This document shows, one piece after another, positions 29,101 to 38,205 of a stretch of DNA of 64,000 nt (position 1 is the first letter of the stretch; each line of letters starts with the position of its first letter). Both the position numbers and the translations under genes were made by a program. The notes under the pieces were generated by a model. It saw only the letters and a list, made by a program, of their open reading frames with translations. It ran no database searches and had not been told where the DNA came from. The DNA comes from JAJRPT01 sp965661945. GTDB lineage: Bacteria; Bacteroidota; Ignavibacteria; Kapaibacteriales; UBA2268. The stretch covers positions 992,001-1,056,000 of the forward strand of contig CBFIFP010000001.1 in assembly GCA_965661945.1 (NCBI GenBank), in the 5' to 3' direction.

Positions 29101-29314
29101 ACAATTTTTAATTCCAATGGCAACATCAGTGGCATTTGGATTACTATTTGCATCATTATTTGTATTGCTCTTGTTGCCATCTCTATTAATAATCTTAAAC
29201 ACATTAAAAGTAAAAATCAAATGGTTAATAACCGGAGATGAAATTACGCCATTATCAGTGGAACCAGCATATATAGAGCAAAAAAATATTAAAAAATATT
29301 TAAACGAGAGATAA
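26126..29314 (+). CDS. RND-family efflux permease
   Basis: A 1062-residue inner-membrane pump of normal RND length, with an N-terminal helix, two large periplasmic loops (about 35-330 and 555-860) and two six-helix bundles. The proton-relay pair D397-D398 sits in VGILVDDGIVVAEQ, and TM10 carries the GIIVNDSIVLVNQF motif. Substrate unknown (HAE-type by similarity). The expected adaptor is not adjacent but lies at 19890, and no TolC-like gene is in the window. Confidence 0.9.
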   Translation: MKNLITFFVKYPIWTWAIKLLIMGFGLLALVNLKSSFFPERESKAINVNLIYPGASPEEIEKGVIQKIEDNLKGVQGIEKYESTSKENSGAVNIEVFQEYNTDEVLQDVKNAVDRINSFPIGLEPPVVAKRPQIEFAFSFAIYGDVDLKTLKLAAQDIEDDLREIPDISQVELSGFPEEEIVLAVSEENLRRYNITFDRLVAAIRTANIDLSAGAIKTESEEILIRLENKEYYAEQMQDIVVLADKDGRKIRVRDIGEIRNTWAENPLRSFVNDKPAAYIVVNKLYGENILDITEKAREYVEEYNENPDKPLKAEIINDASESLNGRIDMLVENGLIGALLVILTLTIFINWRLAMWVAFSIPFCFLGMFGVALLTDITINVMSLFGCIVVVGILVDDGIVVAEQIYQKYEQGISPFKAAIEGTMQVLKSVFFAVITTVVAFLPFYFIDTPGPKISDMSFVVIFTLLFSLLEVMFIMPTHLAHSKALQARTKEPFILRQKFDAGFQKFKINIYGRALDLFLKHKIVPIVLTVAFTILTISALQGKIINFTLFPSIDRDNFEINIELNAGARETETMEVLNKIEDAIKVINEKIKKERGIEEDIITRVVKNLAATRGNWGTTDGSGSNSGYIQVQLADENIRNKPSLEIASMVQKEVGPIPNIQKAEFGASSFFGKPVSFTLVGRNLIELSKAKEEIKQKMGNYSELRDITDNDPQGYREIQIDLKEKAYLLGLTPNEVARQIRQAFFGEEVQRIQRGQDEVKIWVKYNVEDRSSFDNFEKMRIRTQNGDSYPVSELISYQIIRGPVQINHTDGMRQIAVEAEIVDTKIPVPGLIAKIREEVVEKVLAKYPSVKTIASGQEYRANKFKAGTVFIAIALVIMFFLISLSFHSFLQAFLVLALVPLGVFGAMWGHVFQGHLMSLMSWYGVIALTGIIVNDSIVLVNQFNDNVRDGMNFFDAVKDAAISRFRPIILTTLTTVLGLLPLLSETSVQAQFLIPMATSVAFGLLFASLFVLLLLPSLLIILNTLKVKIKWLITGDEITPLSVEPAYIEQKNIKKYLNER

Positions 29315-29459
29315 TCATAAAATATAGGTTTAAAATGATTAGCTATGAACCAGCATATTTTTTTTAAAACATAAAACAATAATATTTATTAAACGTCCTT
29401 ATGCAAAATGAAATAAATTTCTTAAATTGCATATTAAATATTAAAAATCAGAGAAAAAT

Positions 29460-30752
29460 ATGTTTAAAGACTTTAATTTAAAAACTCAAGCTGAGTTAGA
29501 TGCATTAAATCAAAAAAGACAAGAAAAGATATACAAAACTTTATTAGACAAAGACACGGAACTAATATTCGAAGACCCTTTAGAAAACGACATGGTATTG
29601 AATATGGGACCTCAACACCCCGCAACTCATGGAGTTCTCCGTGTGCTTTTACGTCTTGATGGCGAAACTATCATAAAATGTGTACCTGAGTTAGGATATC
29701 TACATAGAGGTTATGAAAAATTAGCTGAAAACTGTACTTACCATGAATTTATTCCTCATACAGATAGGTTAGATTACTTAGCTCCATTGCAAAATAATAA
29801 TGCAATTGCTTATGCAATAGAACAAGCCTGCGGAATAGAAGCTCCTGAAAGAGCGCAATGGATAAGAGTGTTAACGTCAGAACTTGCAAGAGTATCGTCG
29901 CATCTTATGGCGATGGGTGCTACTTGTATGGATGTTGGAGCATTAACAATGCTCTTGTGGTGTTTTACAGAAAGAGAAAAACTATATGACATCTTTGAGT
30001 TAATTACAGGTGCTAGATTTACAACAAGTTATGGTAGAATTGGTGGAGTTGCCAATGATATTGACGCTGTAACAATGGATAAAATAAGAAAATGGGTAAA
30101 TGAGTTTCCTCACGAGATGGCTTATTTCAAAAAATTAATAAATAGAAATAGAATATTTGTTGATAGAATGGCTGGAGTTGGTATTCTTCCAACTGAAAAA
30201 GCAATCGCACTTGGTGCTACAGGTCCGGTTTTAAGAGGTTCTGGAGTAGCAAAAGATATCAGAAAAGATAATCCATACTTTGTTTATGACCAATGTGATT
30301 TTGATGTGATTACAGAAAATGATAATGACTGTTGGGCAAGATATATGGTTAGGGTTCGCGAAATGGATGAATCAGTAAAAATCATCAATCAAGCAATTGA
30401 TAAACTTCAAACACTTAAAGGTCCCACTCTTGCTAATGACCCTAAATTTGTTCTTCCAAAAAAACAAGAAATTTATACTAAAATGGAAGAATTAATTAAC
30501 GACTTTATGTTAATTAACTTCGGTGCATCTCCTGAAGTTGGAGAACTTTATACTGCAATTGAATCACCAAAAGGTGAACTTGGATATTATATGGTAAGTA
30601 ATGGAAAAGGACATCCATGGAAACTTAAAATTCGCTCTCCATGTTCCTCTAACTTACAAACTCTTGCTTATATGGTAGAAGGTTCGATGCTTTCAGACGT
30701 TGTAGCTGTTATTGGTTCAGTTGACCCAATTATGGGTGAAGCAGACAAATAA
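29460..30752 (+). CDS. nuoD: NADH-quinone oxidoreductase subunit D
   Basis: A 430-residue 49-kDa subunit of complex I, which lines the quinone pocket. Clear signatures are NMGPQHPATHGVLR, the LGYLHRGYEKL block and the C-terminal GELGYYMVSNGKG and RSPCS segments. Full length with no decay. No other nuo gene flanks it: an RND pump lies upstream and a terminator plus convergent sppA downstream. Confidence 0.95.
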   Translation: MFKDFNLKTQAELDALNQKRQEKIYKTLLDKDTELIFEDPLENDMVLNMGPQHPATHGVLRVLLRLDGETIIKCVPELGYLHRGYEKLAENCTYHEFIPHTDRLDYLAPLQNNNAIAYAIEQACGIEAPERAQWIRVLTSELARVSSHLMAMGATCMDVGALTMLLWCFTEREKLYDIFELITGARFTTSYGRIGGVANDIDAVTMDKIRKWVNEFPHEMAYFKKLINRNRIFVDRMAGVGILPTEKAIALGATGPVLRGSGVAKDIRKDNPYFVYDQCDFDVITENDNDCWARYMVRVREMDESVKIINQAIDKLQTLKGPTLANDPKFVLPKKQEIYTKMEELINDFMLINFGASPEVGELYTAIESPKGELGYYMVSNGKGHPWKLKIRSPCSSNLQTLAYMVEGSMLSDVVAVIGSVDPIMGEADK

Positions 30753-30825
30753 AGCAAATTAAATAAACAATTAATTATTGATAAAAAAAAGAACTATATA
30801 AAATTAATCAAAAAATTAATTAAAT

Positions 30826-30858
30826 AAAAAAACCGCTTTCAAAGCGGTTTTTTTATTT
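30826..30858. terminator. Bidirectional terminator between nuoD and sppA
   Basis: ACCGCTTTCAAAGCGGT (30832-30848), flanked by an A run and a T run, forms a strong hairpin usable on both strands between convergent genes. Confidence 0.88.
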
Positions 30859-30930
30859 TAGTAACAATTATAAATTAATTATATTAAAACATAAAGTAAC
30901 ATACTTAAAGTAGGTTACTTAGAAGGTAAA

Positions 30931-33456
30931 TTACTCAAAAGAATTATAATCCCAAAATTCAATAGGCATTAGAGTCATAGGAATACCATTATTCTCTAAA
31001 ACTAATTTTAAAACTTGATATTTTTCTTGAGTTTGCTTGATATTAATGCTAGTAAAATTACCAAGAACATCAGAAAAATCAAAAGCTTTAATTGATGGAT
31101 ACTCATAAATTCTTTTTAATTCATTATCTTTATATCCAGCTTCTTTTTTTGCTAATTTAATAGCATAGTCCAAACCGCCAATTTCATCAACCAAACCAAC
31201 TTTTAATCCATCTGCACCAGTCCAAACTCTTCCTTGAGCAACCTCGTGGATAGAATCCTTTTCAGTTCCTCTTCCCTTTGCAACTCTTGTAATAAAATCA
31301 TCATATAATCTTTTAATTGTTTCTTCCCATTGACCTTTCTCATCTGCCGTTAAATTACGCACAGGCAATCCTAATCCAATTAAAGGATCATTCCATGTGT
31401 GCATCAAATCTGCATATTTACCAGCCTGAACTTTATCAGTAGTGATTCCTAATTCCTTACTAGCTCCCTTGTCATACATCCAAGCAGAAATTACACCTAT
31501 CGAACCAGTTATTGTTTTTGGTGATGCCACTATTTTATCACCATCCATTGACAGCCAATATCCTCCAGAAGCAGCCAACATACCTTGTGATACAATTACC
31601 GGTTTTTTAGATTTATTTTCTCTTATTACGTTAGCAATATATTCAGAAGCAAGAGCATCCCCACCTGGTGAATCAACTCTTAATACAATTGCTTTTACAC
31701 TCTTGTTATCAATTGCTTTTTTAACATCGTTTACTAACTTCCTAGCGTTTATTCCGCCTTCCATAGCACAGACACCGACAGCATAAATAACAGCAATCCC
31801 ATCACTTGATTCACCCCATCTATCGTCAAATGGTTCTGGCTTATCTTGAATAAACATTCCAGGCATCAGAACTGCTTTAGAATCTATTTCTTCTAATATT
31901 TCTTTTCTATCTGGCCATCTACCAAATTTATCTACTATTCCATTTTCTAGGAGTTCTTCAGTATAGTAAAATAACTTACTGTTCACTAATGAATCAATTT
32001 GCTCTTTTGTGACTTTTTTCCTTGCAGAAGCTATCTCCGAAATTGAAGTTTCATACCAACTATCCACAAGTGCTTGGAGTTGCTCTCTATTACCTTCAGA
32101 ATAGTCTTCTCTTGCATAATTTTCAACAGCAGATTTGTACTTAAATAATCTTAACTCTTCAAAACCAATATTTAATTTCTCAAACATATTTTTATAAAAA
32201 CTTCTACCTAATAAATATCCAGATGGAGACAAGCTTCCCATTTCATCCATTATAATCTTATCAGCAACAGATGCGAAGTGGTACGCTTCTAAATCAGCTC
32301 TTTCCATAAATACTATCACTTTCTTACCAGAGTTTCTTAACTCCAATAATTTCTCTCTTATCTCCCAAGATATTGAAGGGTTTGCTTGCATTCCAGTAAT
32401 ATTTACTAAAACACCTTTAATCAAACCGTTATTTTTAATTTCGTCAATACTTGTTAGAATCTGAAGAAGTGATTTTGATCTATCAAAAAACTTATTAGAC
32501 TGATATTTTATAGGACCCTTTAAGTCGATAGTAGTATAAAACAATTTTGGCAAAATTGCCATGTCATCAAAAATAGTTCTATCTTTAGCACCTGATCTAT
32601 AAGTAAGAGTTGAAAAATTATTGCCACCAGTTGCAGGAGTATTTCCAGTTGAAACTCCAACTCCATAATTTCCTAAACTTAAGTCAATCCCAACTGTATA
32701 AAAATTTCCTTCAAGGGACTGACCGGCAATAACAGGGTTTGATAACTTTCGACCGTTAATTCTAATACCATCGATAACTTCCCAAGACACCCCAAAACTA
32801 TAATTTATTCTTTCATTTAATTCAATATCAGGAAAATCTGAAATTCTTTCATCATCAGCCATATAAAAAGATGCATCCGCAAATAAAGCCAGAGGATAAT
32901 TAGGAATAGGTCTTACTGCTGCTTGGACAACAGTCTCAAAATCAGTTCTATCAATAGAACGAGTTTGACCAACTGATGTAGAGACAAAGCTATTAGGTCT
33001 GTAAAGAACTGACCAGTTATAGCTATTACTACGTCCAGATGCAGCTTTATCTCCTCCAACAAAACCATAACCAAGTCCAACGCTTAATTTTTTAGAACCA
33101 AATCCTAGTGAATACCTATAATCATAAACATTAATGTTAGAATTAGGATTTAAAGTTCCAATAACTCCGAAACTACCTCCAGGACCACCAGAAAAAGCAC
33201 CAAATCTTGTAAATTGGTTAATATTACTTTCATCAGATTCAAATTGTCGAGAAATTCCACCTTGTATATCACTATCATGAAGATAATTCAAAATAGAGGG
33301 AGTAGAATAACCATTTAAACCAAATTTAAATGCTGCCGCAGGAGCTTGCATGATATCTGCATACTCATAATATCTTAAAAATGAGGGGCTTTGCGTTTGT
33401 GAGAATGAAGTATAAGAAAACATAACCAAGAGCATAAGTGGTAAGACTTTTTTCAT
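30931..33456 (-). CDS. sppA: Signal peptide peptidase SppA fused to an N-terminal barrel-like domain
   Basis: I choose the ATG at 33456, which begins a clear signal peptide (MKKVLPLMLLVMFSYTS) with AAAGG upstream. An ATG at 33489 is also possible. Residues about 20-300 look like an outer-membrane beta-barrel: alternating strands, Gly/Tyr-rich, with SFGVSWEVIDGIRINGRK near 220-240. From about 305 the tandem S49 peptidase halves follow: catalytic K441 (YKSAVE) and S630 (AASGGYW), after VDSPGG. SppA normally cleaves leftover signal peptides at the inner membrane, so a barrel fusion would place it at the outer membrane. Total 841 residues against about 600 for E. coli SppA. Confidence 0.85.
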   Translation of the reverse strand: MKKVLPLMLLVMFSYTSFSQTQSPSFLRYYEYADIMQAPAAAFKFGLNGYSTPSILNYLHDSDIQGGISRQFESDESNINQFTRFGAFSGGPGGSFGVIGTLNPNSNINVYDYRYSLGFGSKKLSVGLGYGFVGGDKAASGRSNSYNWSVLYRPNSFVSTSVGQTRSIDRTDFETVVQAAVRPIPNYPLALFADASFYMADDERISDFPDIELNERINYSFGVSWEVIDGIRINGRKLSNPVIAGQSLEGNFYTVGIDLSLGNYGVGVSTGNTPATGGNNFSTLTYRSGAKDRTIFDDMAILPKLFYTTIDLKGPIKYQSNKFFDRSKSLLQILTSIDEIKNNGLIKGVLVNITGMQANPSISWEIREKLLELRNSGKKVIVFMERADLEAYHFASVADKIIMDEMGSLSPSGYLLGRSFYKNMFEKLNIGFEELRLFKYKSAVENYAREDYSEGNREQLQALVDSWYETSISEIASARKKVTKEQIDSLVNSKLFYYTEELLENGIVDKFGRWPDRKEILEEIDSKAVLMPGMFIQDKPEPFDDRWGESSDGIAVIYAVGVCAMEGGINARKLVNDVKKAIDNKSVKAIVLRVDSPGGDALASEYIANVIRENKSKKPVIVSQGMLAASGGYWLSMDGDKIVASPKTITGSIGVISAWMYDKGASKELGITTDKVQAGKYADLMHTWNDPLIGLGLPVRNLTADEKGQWEETIKRLYDDFITRVAKGRGTEKDSIHEVAQGRVWTGADGLKVGLVDEIGGLDYAIKLAKKEAGYKDNELKRIYEYPSIKAFDFSDVLGNFTSINIKQTQEKYQVLKLVLENNGIPMTLMPIEFWDYNSFE

Positions 33457-33616
33457 TACTTTGCCTTTTTTTAAATTAAATTTAATCATTTTATAATTAA
33501 TCTTATTGTTACGAAATTTCTAAATAAAAAGTTTTAATTAATAATCAATTAATATGATATTTATTTATTGAAATTTTAAAAATAAATAATTAATATTTCA
33601 ATCAGTAATATGATAG

Positions 33617-34531
33617 TTATCCAAACAATTCAACTTGCTTATTACCAGTAACATCATCTAAAACATCACCTTGCATATTTACAGGAATTCCACCCTTTTG
33701 AATTAATTGTCTATTAGCATTCTTTTCATTTTCGTCTGAATATCTAATATAAATTTCTCTGTTCTTTTTCAGTCCATCTAGAACTCCAAACCAAGTCCCA
33801 CCTGAATCATTTGATTCTGCAACGTATATTTTATTTGTCAAACCGTAAATTATTGGATTTCTTGCCATTGCATTTTGAATTGACCAAGGCATATTTGGGT
33901 GAAAAGTACTTAAAAGTAAAATATCTCCATCAATTAATTGCTTATAATATTTTTTAAAGCCAGAAGAAAAAGTTGTAATTCCTTGTGGCAGAACAATTAT
34001 ACTTTTCCCCCCATAATTTAAAATTGAATCTAAAGCTTGCTTATCAACTCCTTTTGCAAAACCACTTACAACAACTTGATTGTTTTCATAGCAATTTTTA
34101 GCAATATTATCAGTAAAATCTAATGAATTTTGTGAAGCAGTTCTTGAGCCAACTATAGCAACCGAATCAAAATCAAACAAAGCAATATCCCCTTTTATGT
34201 ATAACATATTAGGTGACAACTTCATCTTTAAATTTTTCTTTAGTGTTTTGGGATATTTCTTCGAAATTATAGGAATTAATTCAAAACCTTGATTTAGCAA
34301 ATCTTCTACTAAGAAAGAATTATTAGAAAGTGAATTATGTGATTCTTTAATTAATTTTGCTTCGTCTGAATTTAGATTACAAGCATTGACTAATTCATTT
34401 TCTTTAAGATTATAAAATTCTATAATATTATAATTATTAATAAAATTCGATATAATCTCATTTTTTCTTCTATTAGAAATACCTATAGCATGAGTAAAAG
34501 TAAGCCAATATGTTAGTTCATTATTATTCAA
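33617..34531 (-). CDS. psyrA: DprA-like nucleotide-binding protein (PsyrA/RqlI-type antitoxin)
   Basis: A 304-residue DprA/Smf Rossmann (SLOG-like) protein with VGSR (127-130), SGFAKGVD (156-163) and VLPQGI. It starts with TTG directly after the RecQ stop (TAATTG), so the pair is tightly coupled. DprA alone loads RecA on incoming DNA. Paired with a RecQ-phosphoribosyltransferase it matches PsyrA of the PsyrTA toxin-antitoxin/phage-defence system and RqlI, which restrains the helicase RqlH in E. coli. The pairing rather than the domain alone supports the name. Confidence 0.8.
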   Translation of the reverse strand: MNNNELTYWLTFTHAIGISNRRKNEIISNFINNYNIIEFYNLKENELVNACNLNSDEAKLIKESHNSLSNNSFLVEDLLNQGFELIPIISKKYPKTLKKNLKMKLSPNMLYIKGDIALFDFDSVAIVGSRTASQNSLDFTDNIAKNCYENNQVVVSGFAKGVDKQALDSILNYGGKSIIVLPQGITTFSSGFKKYYKQLIDGDILLLSTFHPNMPWSIQNAMARNPIIYGLTNKIYVAESNDSGGTWFGVLDGLKKNREIYIRYSDENEKNANRQLIQKGGIPVNMQGDVLDDVTGNKQVELFG

Positions 34532-36571
34532 TTAAATATCCCCACTTATCGTTTTAGCAATAGTAAATGGCACTATCTTTATAGCACCATACTTAGTTAG
34601 CATAGATCCAATTTCTTTTAATGTTGTTCCGCTGTCGCAAATATCATCAACCAAAAGAATTGTTTTTTGCTTTACTAACTTTTCATTTTTTAATGAAAAA
34701 GCACCTTTTATATTATCTTTTTTGAGGTAATTATTTGTAAAAATTTTCTGCGGTTCTGTTTCTCGATTTTTAAATAATATATGGCTCAAAGGAATATCTA
34801 ATTTATCAGAAAGTTTTGTTACAAAATTTTTTACCAAATCTTTTGAAATAGTAGGGGGAATATATAGCATCATATCAAAATCAATATCATACAATTTACT
34901 TTTTATTGCTTTAACAGATTGATTTAATAAAAAATCAGGAAAATCTTCTTTAGTTTCATATTTACATTTATGAATAATATTTCCCACATTAGATGAGCCG
35001 TAAAATGAAGAAGCAATACCATCACTAAGGTTAGATAACTTTGTAGAAAGTTCTAAAATTGGAAATTCATCATTTATATAATTATTATATTTATCTATCA
35101 CTTCATTACTTGGATTAGAAATTCTTTTTTTATATTTAGTGTTATCACAATTAGTGAAAACTTTTGTTTCAGTATCTTCTAAAAACTCACATAAATATTT
35201 CATTCTTGGCTGTTTAGTAAAAACATACTCCACCATAGAATCTAAATCCTTTAGTTTTTGTTTTCGCAACTTTTCAAATCGAGAAGAATCTAATTCAGGA
35301 GCATTTCTTTGATATTCATAGGTCTTACTTCTATTGTAAATCACTTCTTTTATAATACCTTGTTCTATCAAATCTGCTTTAATAATTCTAACTTGCTTTT
35401 GCTTTAAATTTGATTTTTTAATTATTTCATTTTCTTTAAGAGGTTCAGATTTTAGTAAATTGATAACACTATTGTAATAAACTAATTTTGGTTTGCTTCC
35501 TTCAATAAAAGCTAAAGGCAACTCGCAATCTTTATATATATCATTAACATCATCTTTATCAGAATTGAAAAATAAAATAACATAAGCGGCTTTACCATCT
35601 CTTCCTGCCCTACCAATTTCTTGATAATAATGAATTGGCGATTGAGGAATTTGAGTATGAATAATAAATCTTATATCACTTTTATCGATACCCATTCCAA
35701 GAGCATTAGTGGAAACAATACATTTCCATTTATTTGTCATAAAACTATTTTCAATTTCTTTTCTCTTTTCTGCTTCAAAGCCACCATTATAATTTACGCA
35801 ATTTACACCAATATTATTCAGCCAGTTAGCATATCTTTCGCTATCAACCCTTGTACCTGTGTAGATTAATCCATTCCCAGGAAGATTTTTTAAATTATCA
35901 CCAAGCCATTGATATTTTTCTTCTTCTGATTTAGTTTCAATAACAAAAAGATGAAAGTTAGGTCTTAATAATTTACCTCTTAAAGTCGTGATTTTTCCAG
36001 TAATTTGAGTTTCAATATCCATTTGAACTTTTTTATTAGCGGTTGCCGTTGTAGCCAGAACTGGCATATCAGCAGGAAGGAGTTGAACTAATTGAATAAT
36101 CCGTTTAAAAGCAGGTCGGAAATCATGTCCCCATTCAGAAATAGTATGTGCCTCATCTACAACAACCATAGAAAGCTTCATTTGTCTAACAGTTTCATTC
36201 CATTTCTTATTTTCCATTCTTTCAGGAGCAATATATAAGATTTTAATATTATTCTCAATTGCAAGTGAGATAACCTCATTATATTCTTCATCTGTTTGTT
36301 CGGAATTAAGATAAGCTGCTGCAATACCATTTAGTTGCAGACTTTTAACTTGGTCTCGCATAAGAGCAATCAAAGGAGAAAATATAATCGTAATACCTTC
36401 GTATTGGGTAGCAACAAACTGAAAACACAAAGACTTACCAAAGCCAGTTCTTTGAATTAGCAAAACTCTTTCACCTTTTAGTAATTTATCTACAGTTTCC
36501 CATTGCTCGTCGTAGAATTTATCAATACCAAAAAGTTTTTTTAATTTTATTTCTGCTTCATCTCTATTCAT
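34532..36571 (-). CDS. psyrT: RecQ-like helicase with C-terminal phosphoribosyltransferase (PsyrT/RqlH-type)
   Basis: A 679-residue fusion. Residues 1-350 form a RecQ helicase core: Walker A RTGFGKS (41-47), DEAH (139-142), TATAN and YYQEIGRAGRDG. A middle region replaces the usual RQC/HRDC domains. The C-terminus is a ComF-like phosphoribosyltransferase with VDDICDSGTT (641-650). This architecture next to a DprA-like gene is diagnostic for PsyrT (toxin) and RqlH. Upstream is a terminator, so the pair forms its own operon. Confidence is high for the domains, good for the system name. Confidence 0.85.
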   Translation of the reverse strand: MNRDEAEIKLKKLFGIDKFYDEQWETVDKLLKGERVLLIQRTGFGKSLCFQFVATQYEGITIIFSPLIALMRDQVKSLQLNGIAAAYLNSEQTDEEYNEVISLAIENNIKILYIAPERMENKKWNETVRQMKLSMVVVDEAHTISEWGHDFRPAFKRIIQLVQLLPADMPVLATTATANKKVQMDIETQITGKITTLRGKLLRPNFHLFVIETKSEEEKYQWLGDNLKNLPGNGLIYTGTRVDSERYANWLNNIGVNCVNYNGGFEAEKRKEIENSFMTNKWKCIVSTNALGMGIDKSDIRFIIHTQIPQSPIHYYQEIGRAGRDGKAAYVILFFNSDKDDVNDIYKDCELPLAFIEGSKPKLVYYNSVINLLKSEPLKENEIIKKSNLKQKQVRIIKADLIEQGIIKEVIYNRSKTYEYQRNAPELDSSRFEKLRKQKLKDLDSMVEYVFTKQPRMKYLCEFLEDTETKVFTNCDNTKYKKRISNPSNEVIDKYNNYINDEFPILELSTKLSNLSDGIASSFYGSSNVGNIIHKCKYETKEDFPDFLLNQSVKAIKSKLYDIDFDMMLYIPPTISKDLVKNFVTKLSDKLDIPLSHILFKNRETEPQKIFTNNYLKKDNIKGAFSLKNEKLVKQKTILLVDDICDSGTTLKEIGSMLTKYGAIKIVPFTIAKTISGDI

Positions 36572-36608
36572 TTATAAAAATTCATTTGTTATTATTACAA
36601 TAATAGCA

Positions 36609-36636
36609 AAAAAAAGGGCAAAATGCCCTTTTTTTA
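36609..36636 (-). terminator. Terminator after the carboxyltransferase gene
   Basis: AGGGCA-AAA-TGCCCT stem with A/T tracts on both sides, overlapping the stop codon of the minus-strand carboxyltransferase gene and lying upstream of the RecQ gene, which it insulates. Confidence 0.82.
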
Positions 36637-38190
36637 AAGTGGAATGTTTCCGTGTTTTTTTGAAGGATTAGTATCTACTTTGTTTTCTAGAATTTTAAAT
36701 GCTTCAATTAACCTTACGCGAGTATATTTTGGTTCAAAAACATCATCAATATAGCCATAAGATGCAGCAATATATGGGTTAGCAAACTTTTCATTATACA
36801 TTTCTTCAAGTTCAGCTTGTTTTGCAACTTTGTCTTCAGCAGCATCAATCTCTTTTTTGAATATAATCTCAACCGCACCCTTAGCCCCCATAACAGCCAT
36901 CTCTGCTGTGGGCCAAGCAAAGTTAAAATCACCTCTTATATGTTTAGAACTCATTACATCATAAGCTCCACCATAAGCTTTTCTGGTAATTACAGTTACT
37001 TTTGGAACAGTTGCTTCGCAATAAGCATAAAGTAATTTTGCTCCGTTTGCTATGATACCTCCCCACTCTTGGTCTTTACCTGGCATAAACCCAGGAACAT
37101 CTTCAAAAGTAAGTAAAGGAATATTAAAAGCATCACAAAAACGTATAAATCTTGCCGCTTTTTTAGAAGAATTTATATCAAGAACTCCTGCAAGCACTGC
37201 CGGCTGATTAGCAACTACTCCAACAGAGCGACCGCCTAAATGAATAAATCCAACAACAATATTTTGAGCATAATCTTTATGAACTTCAAGAAATTCATTA
37301 TTATCTGCCACTGACTTTATAATTTCCTTAATATCATAAGGCATATTTGAATTTTCTGGAATGATATAAGTTAGATCTTCATTAAGTCTGTCAATTGGAT
37401 CGTTATTTTTAATAAATGGGGGTTCTTCTTTATTATTTGACGGTATATAAGTTAATAGTTTTTTTACAAGTTCCAAAGCTTGCATATCATTATCAGCAAT
37501 AAAATGAGCAACTCCAGATTTTCCTGCATGCACTGAGGCGCCTCCAAGATCTTCTGCTGATAAATCTTCGTGAGTAACAGTTTTTACAACCTTAGGACCT
37601 GTAACAAACATATAAGATGTATTTTTTACCATTATCACAAAATCAGTAATAGCAGGTGAATATACTGCTCCACCAGCGCAAGGTCCCATTATTACTGATA
37701 TTTGGGGTATTACCCCAGAAGCTAAGGTATTTAACAAAAAGATATCTGCATAAGCGCCAAGAGATATTACTCCTTCTTGAACTCTTGCTCCGCCAGAATC
37801 ATTAAGTCCAATTACAGGAGTGCCAGTTTTCATAGCCATTTCCATAATTTTTACTATTTTTCGTCCGTGTTGCTCCGCAAGTGAACCACCTAAAACAGTA
37901 AAATCTTGGGAATAGATAAATGATTTAGTACCATCGATATATCCATAACCAGTTACAACACCATCTCCAAGAGGTTTAATTTTACCCAATCCAAAACTAG
38001 TAGAATGATGATGAGCTAACATATCCATTTCAGAAAATGTTCCGCTATCAATCAACAAATCAATACGCTCTCTAGCAGTAAGTTTACCCTTATCGTGTTG
38101 AGATTGAACTCTATCCTTGCCTCCACCTTGTCTGGCTAAATCTTTTATCTGATTTAATTCTTCAATTTTTTGGTCAATACTTTTTGACAT
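36634..38190 (-). CDS. pccB: Acyl-CoA carboxylase carboxyltransferase (propionyl-CoA carboxylase beta)
   Basis: A 518-residue crotonase-fold carboxyltransferase. GGSLAEQHGRK (about 100), LNDSGGARVQEG and the C-terminal EDVPGFMPG and GAYDVMSSK blocks are typical of PccB/MmdA. It transfers carboxyl from carboxybiotin to propionyl-CoA, giving methylmalonyl-CoA, or runs the reverse in the sodium-pump decarboxylase. The biotin carboxylase and carrier genes are not adjacent, so pccB and mmdA cannot be separated here. It follows the VWA-OmpA gene by 15 bp. Confidence 0.88.
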   Translation of the reverse strand: MSKSIDQKIEELNQIKDLARQGGGKDRVQSQHDKGKLTARERIDLLIDSGTFSEMDMLAHHHSTSFGLGKIKPLGDGVVTGYGYIDGTKSFIYSQDFTVLGGSLAEQHGRKIVKIMEMAMKTGTPVIGLNDSGGARVQEGVISLGAYADIFLLNTLASGVIPQISVIMGPCAGGAVYSPAITDFVIMVKNTSYMFVTGPKVVKTVTHEDLSAEDLGGASVHAGKSGVAHFIADNDMQALELVKKLLTYIPSNNKEEPPFIKNNDPIDRLNEDLTYIIPENSNMPYDIKEIIKSVADNNEFLEVHKDYAQNIVVGFIHLGGRSVGVVANQPAVLAGVLDINSSKKAARFIRFCDAFNIPLLTFEDVPGFMPGKDQEWGGIIANGAKLLYAYCEATVPKVTVITRKAYGGAYDVMSSKHIRGDFNFAWPTAEMAVMGAKGAVEIIFKKEIDAAEDKVAKQAELEEMYNEKFANPYIAASYGYIDDVFEPKYTRVRLIEAFKILENKVDTNPSKKHGNIPL

Positions 38191-38205
38191 TTTTAAGTTC
38201 CAATA

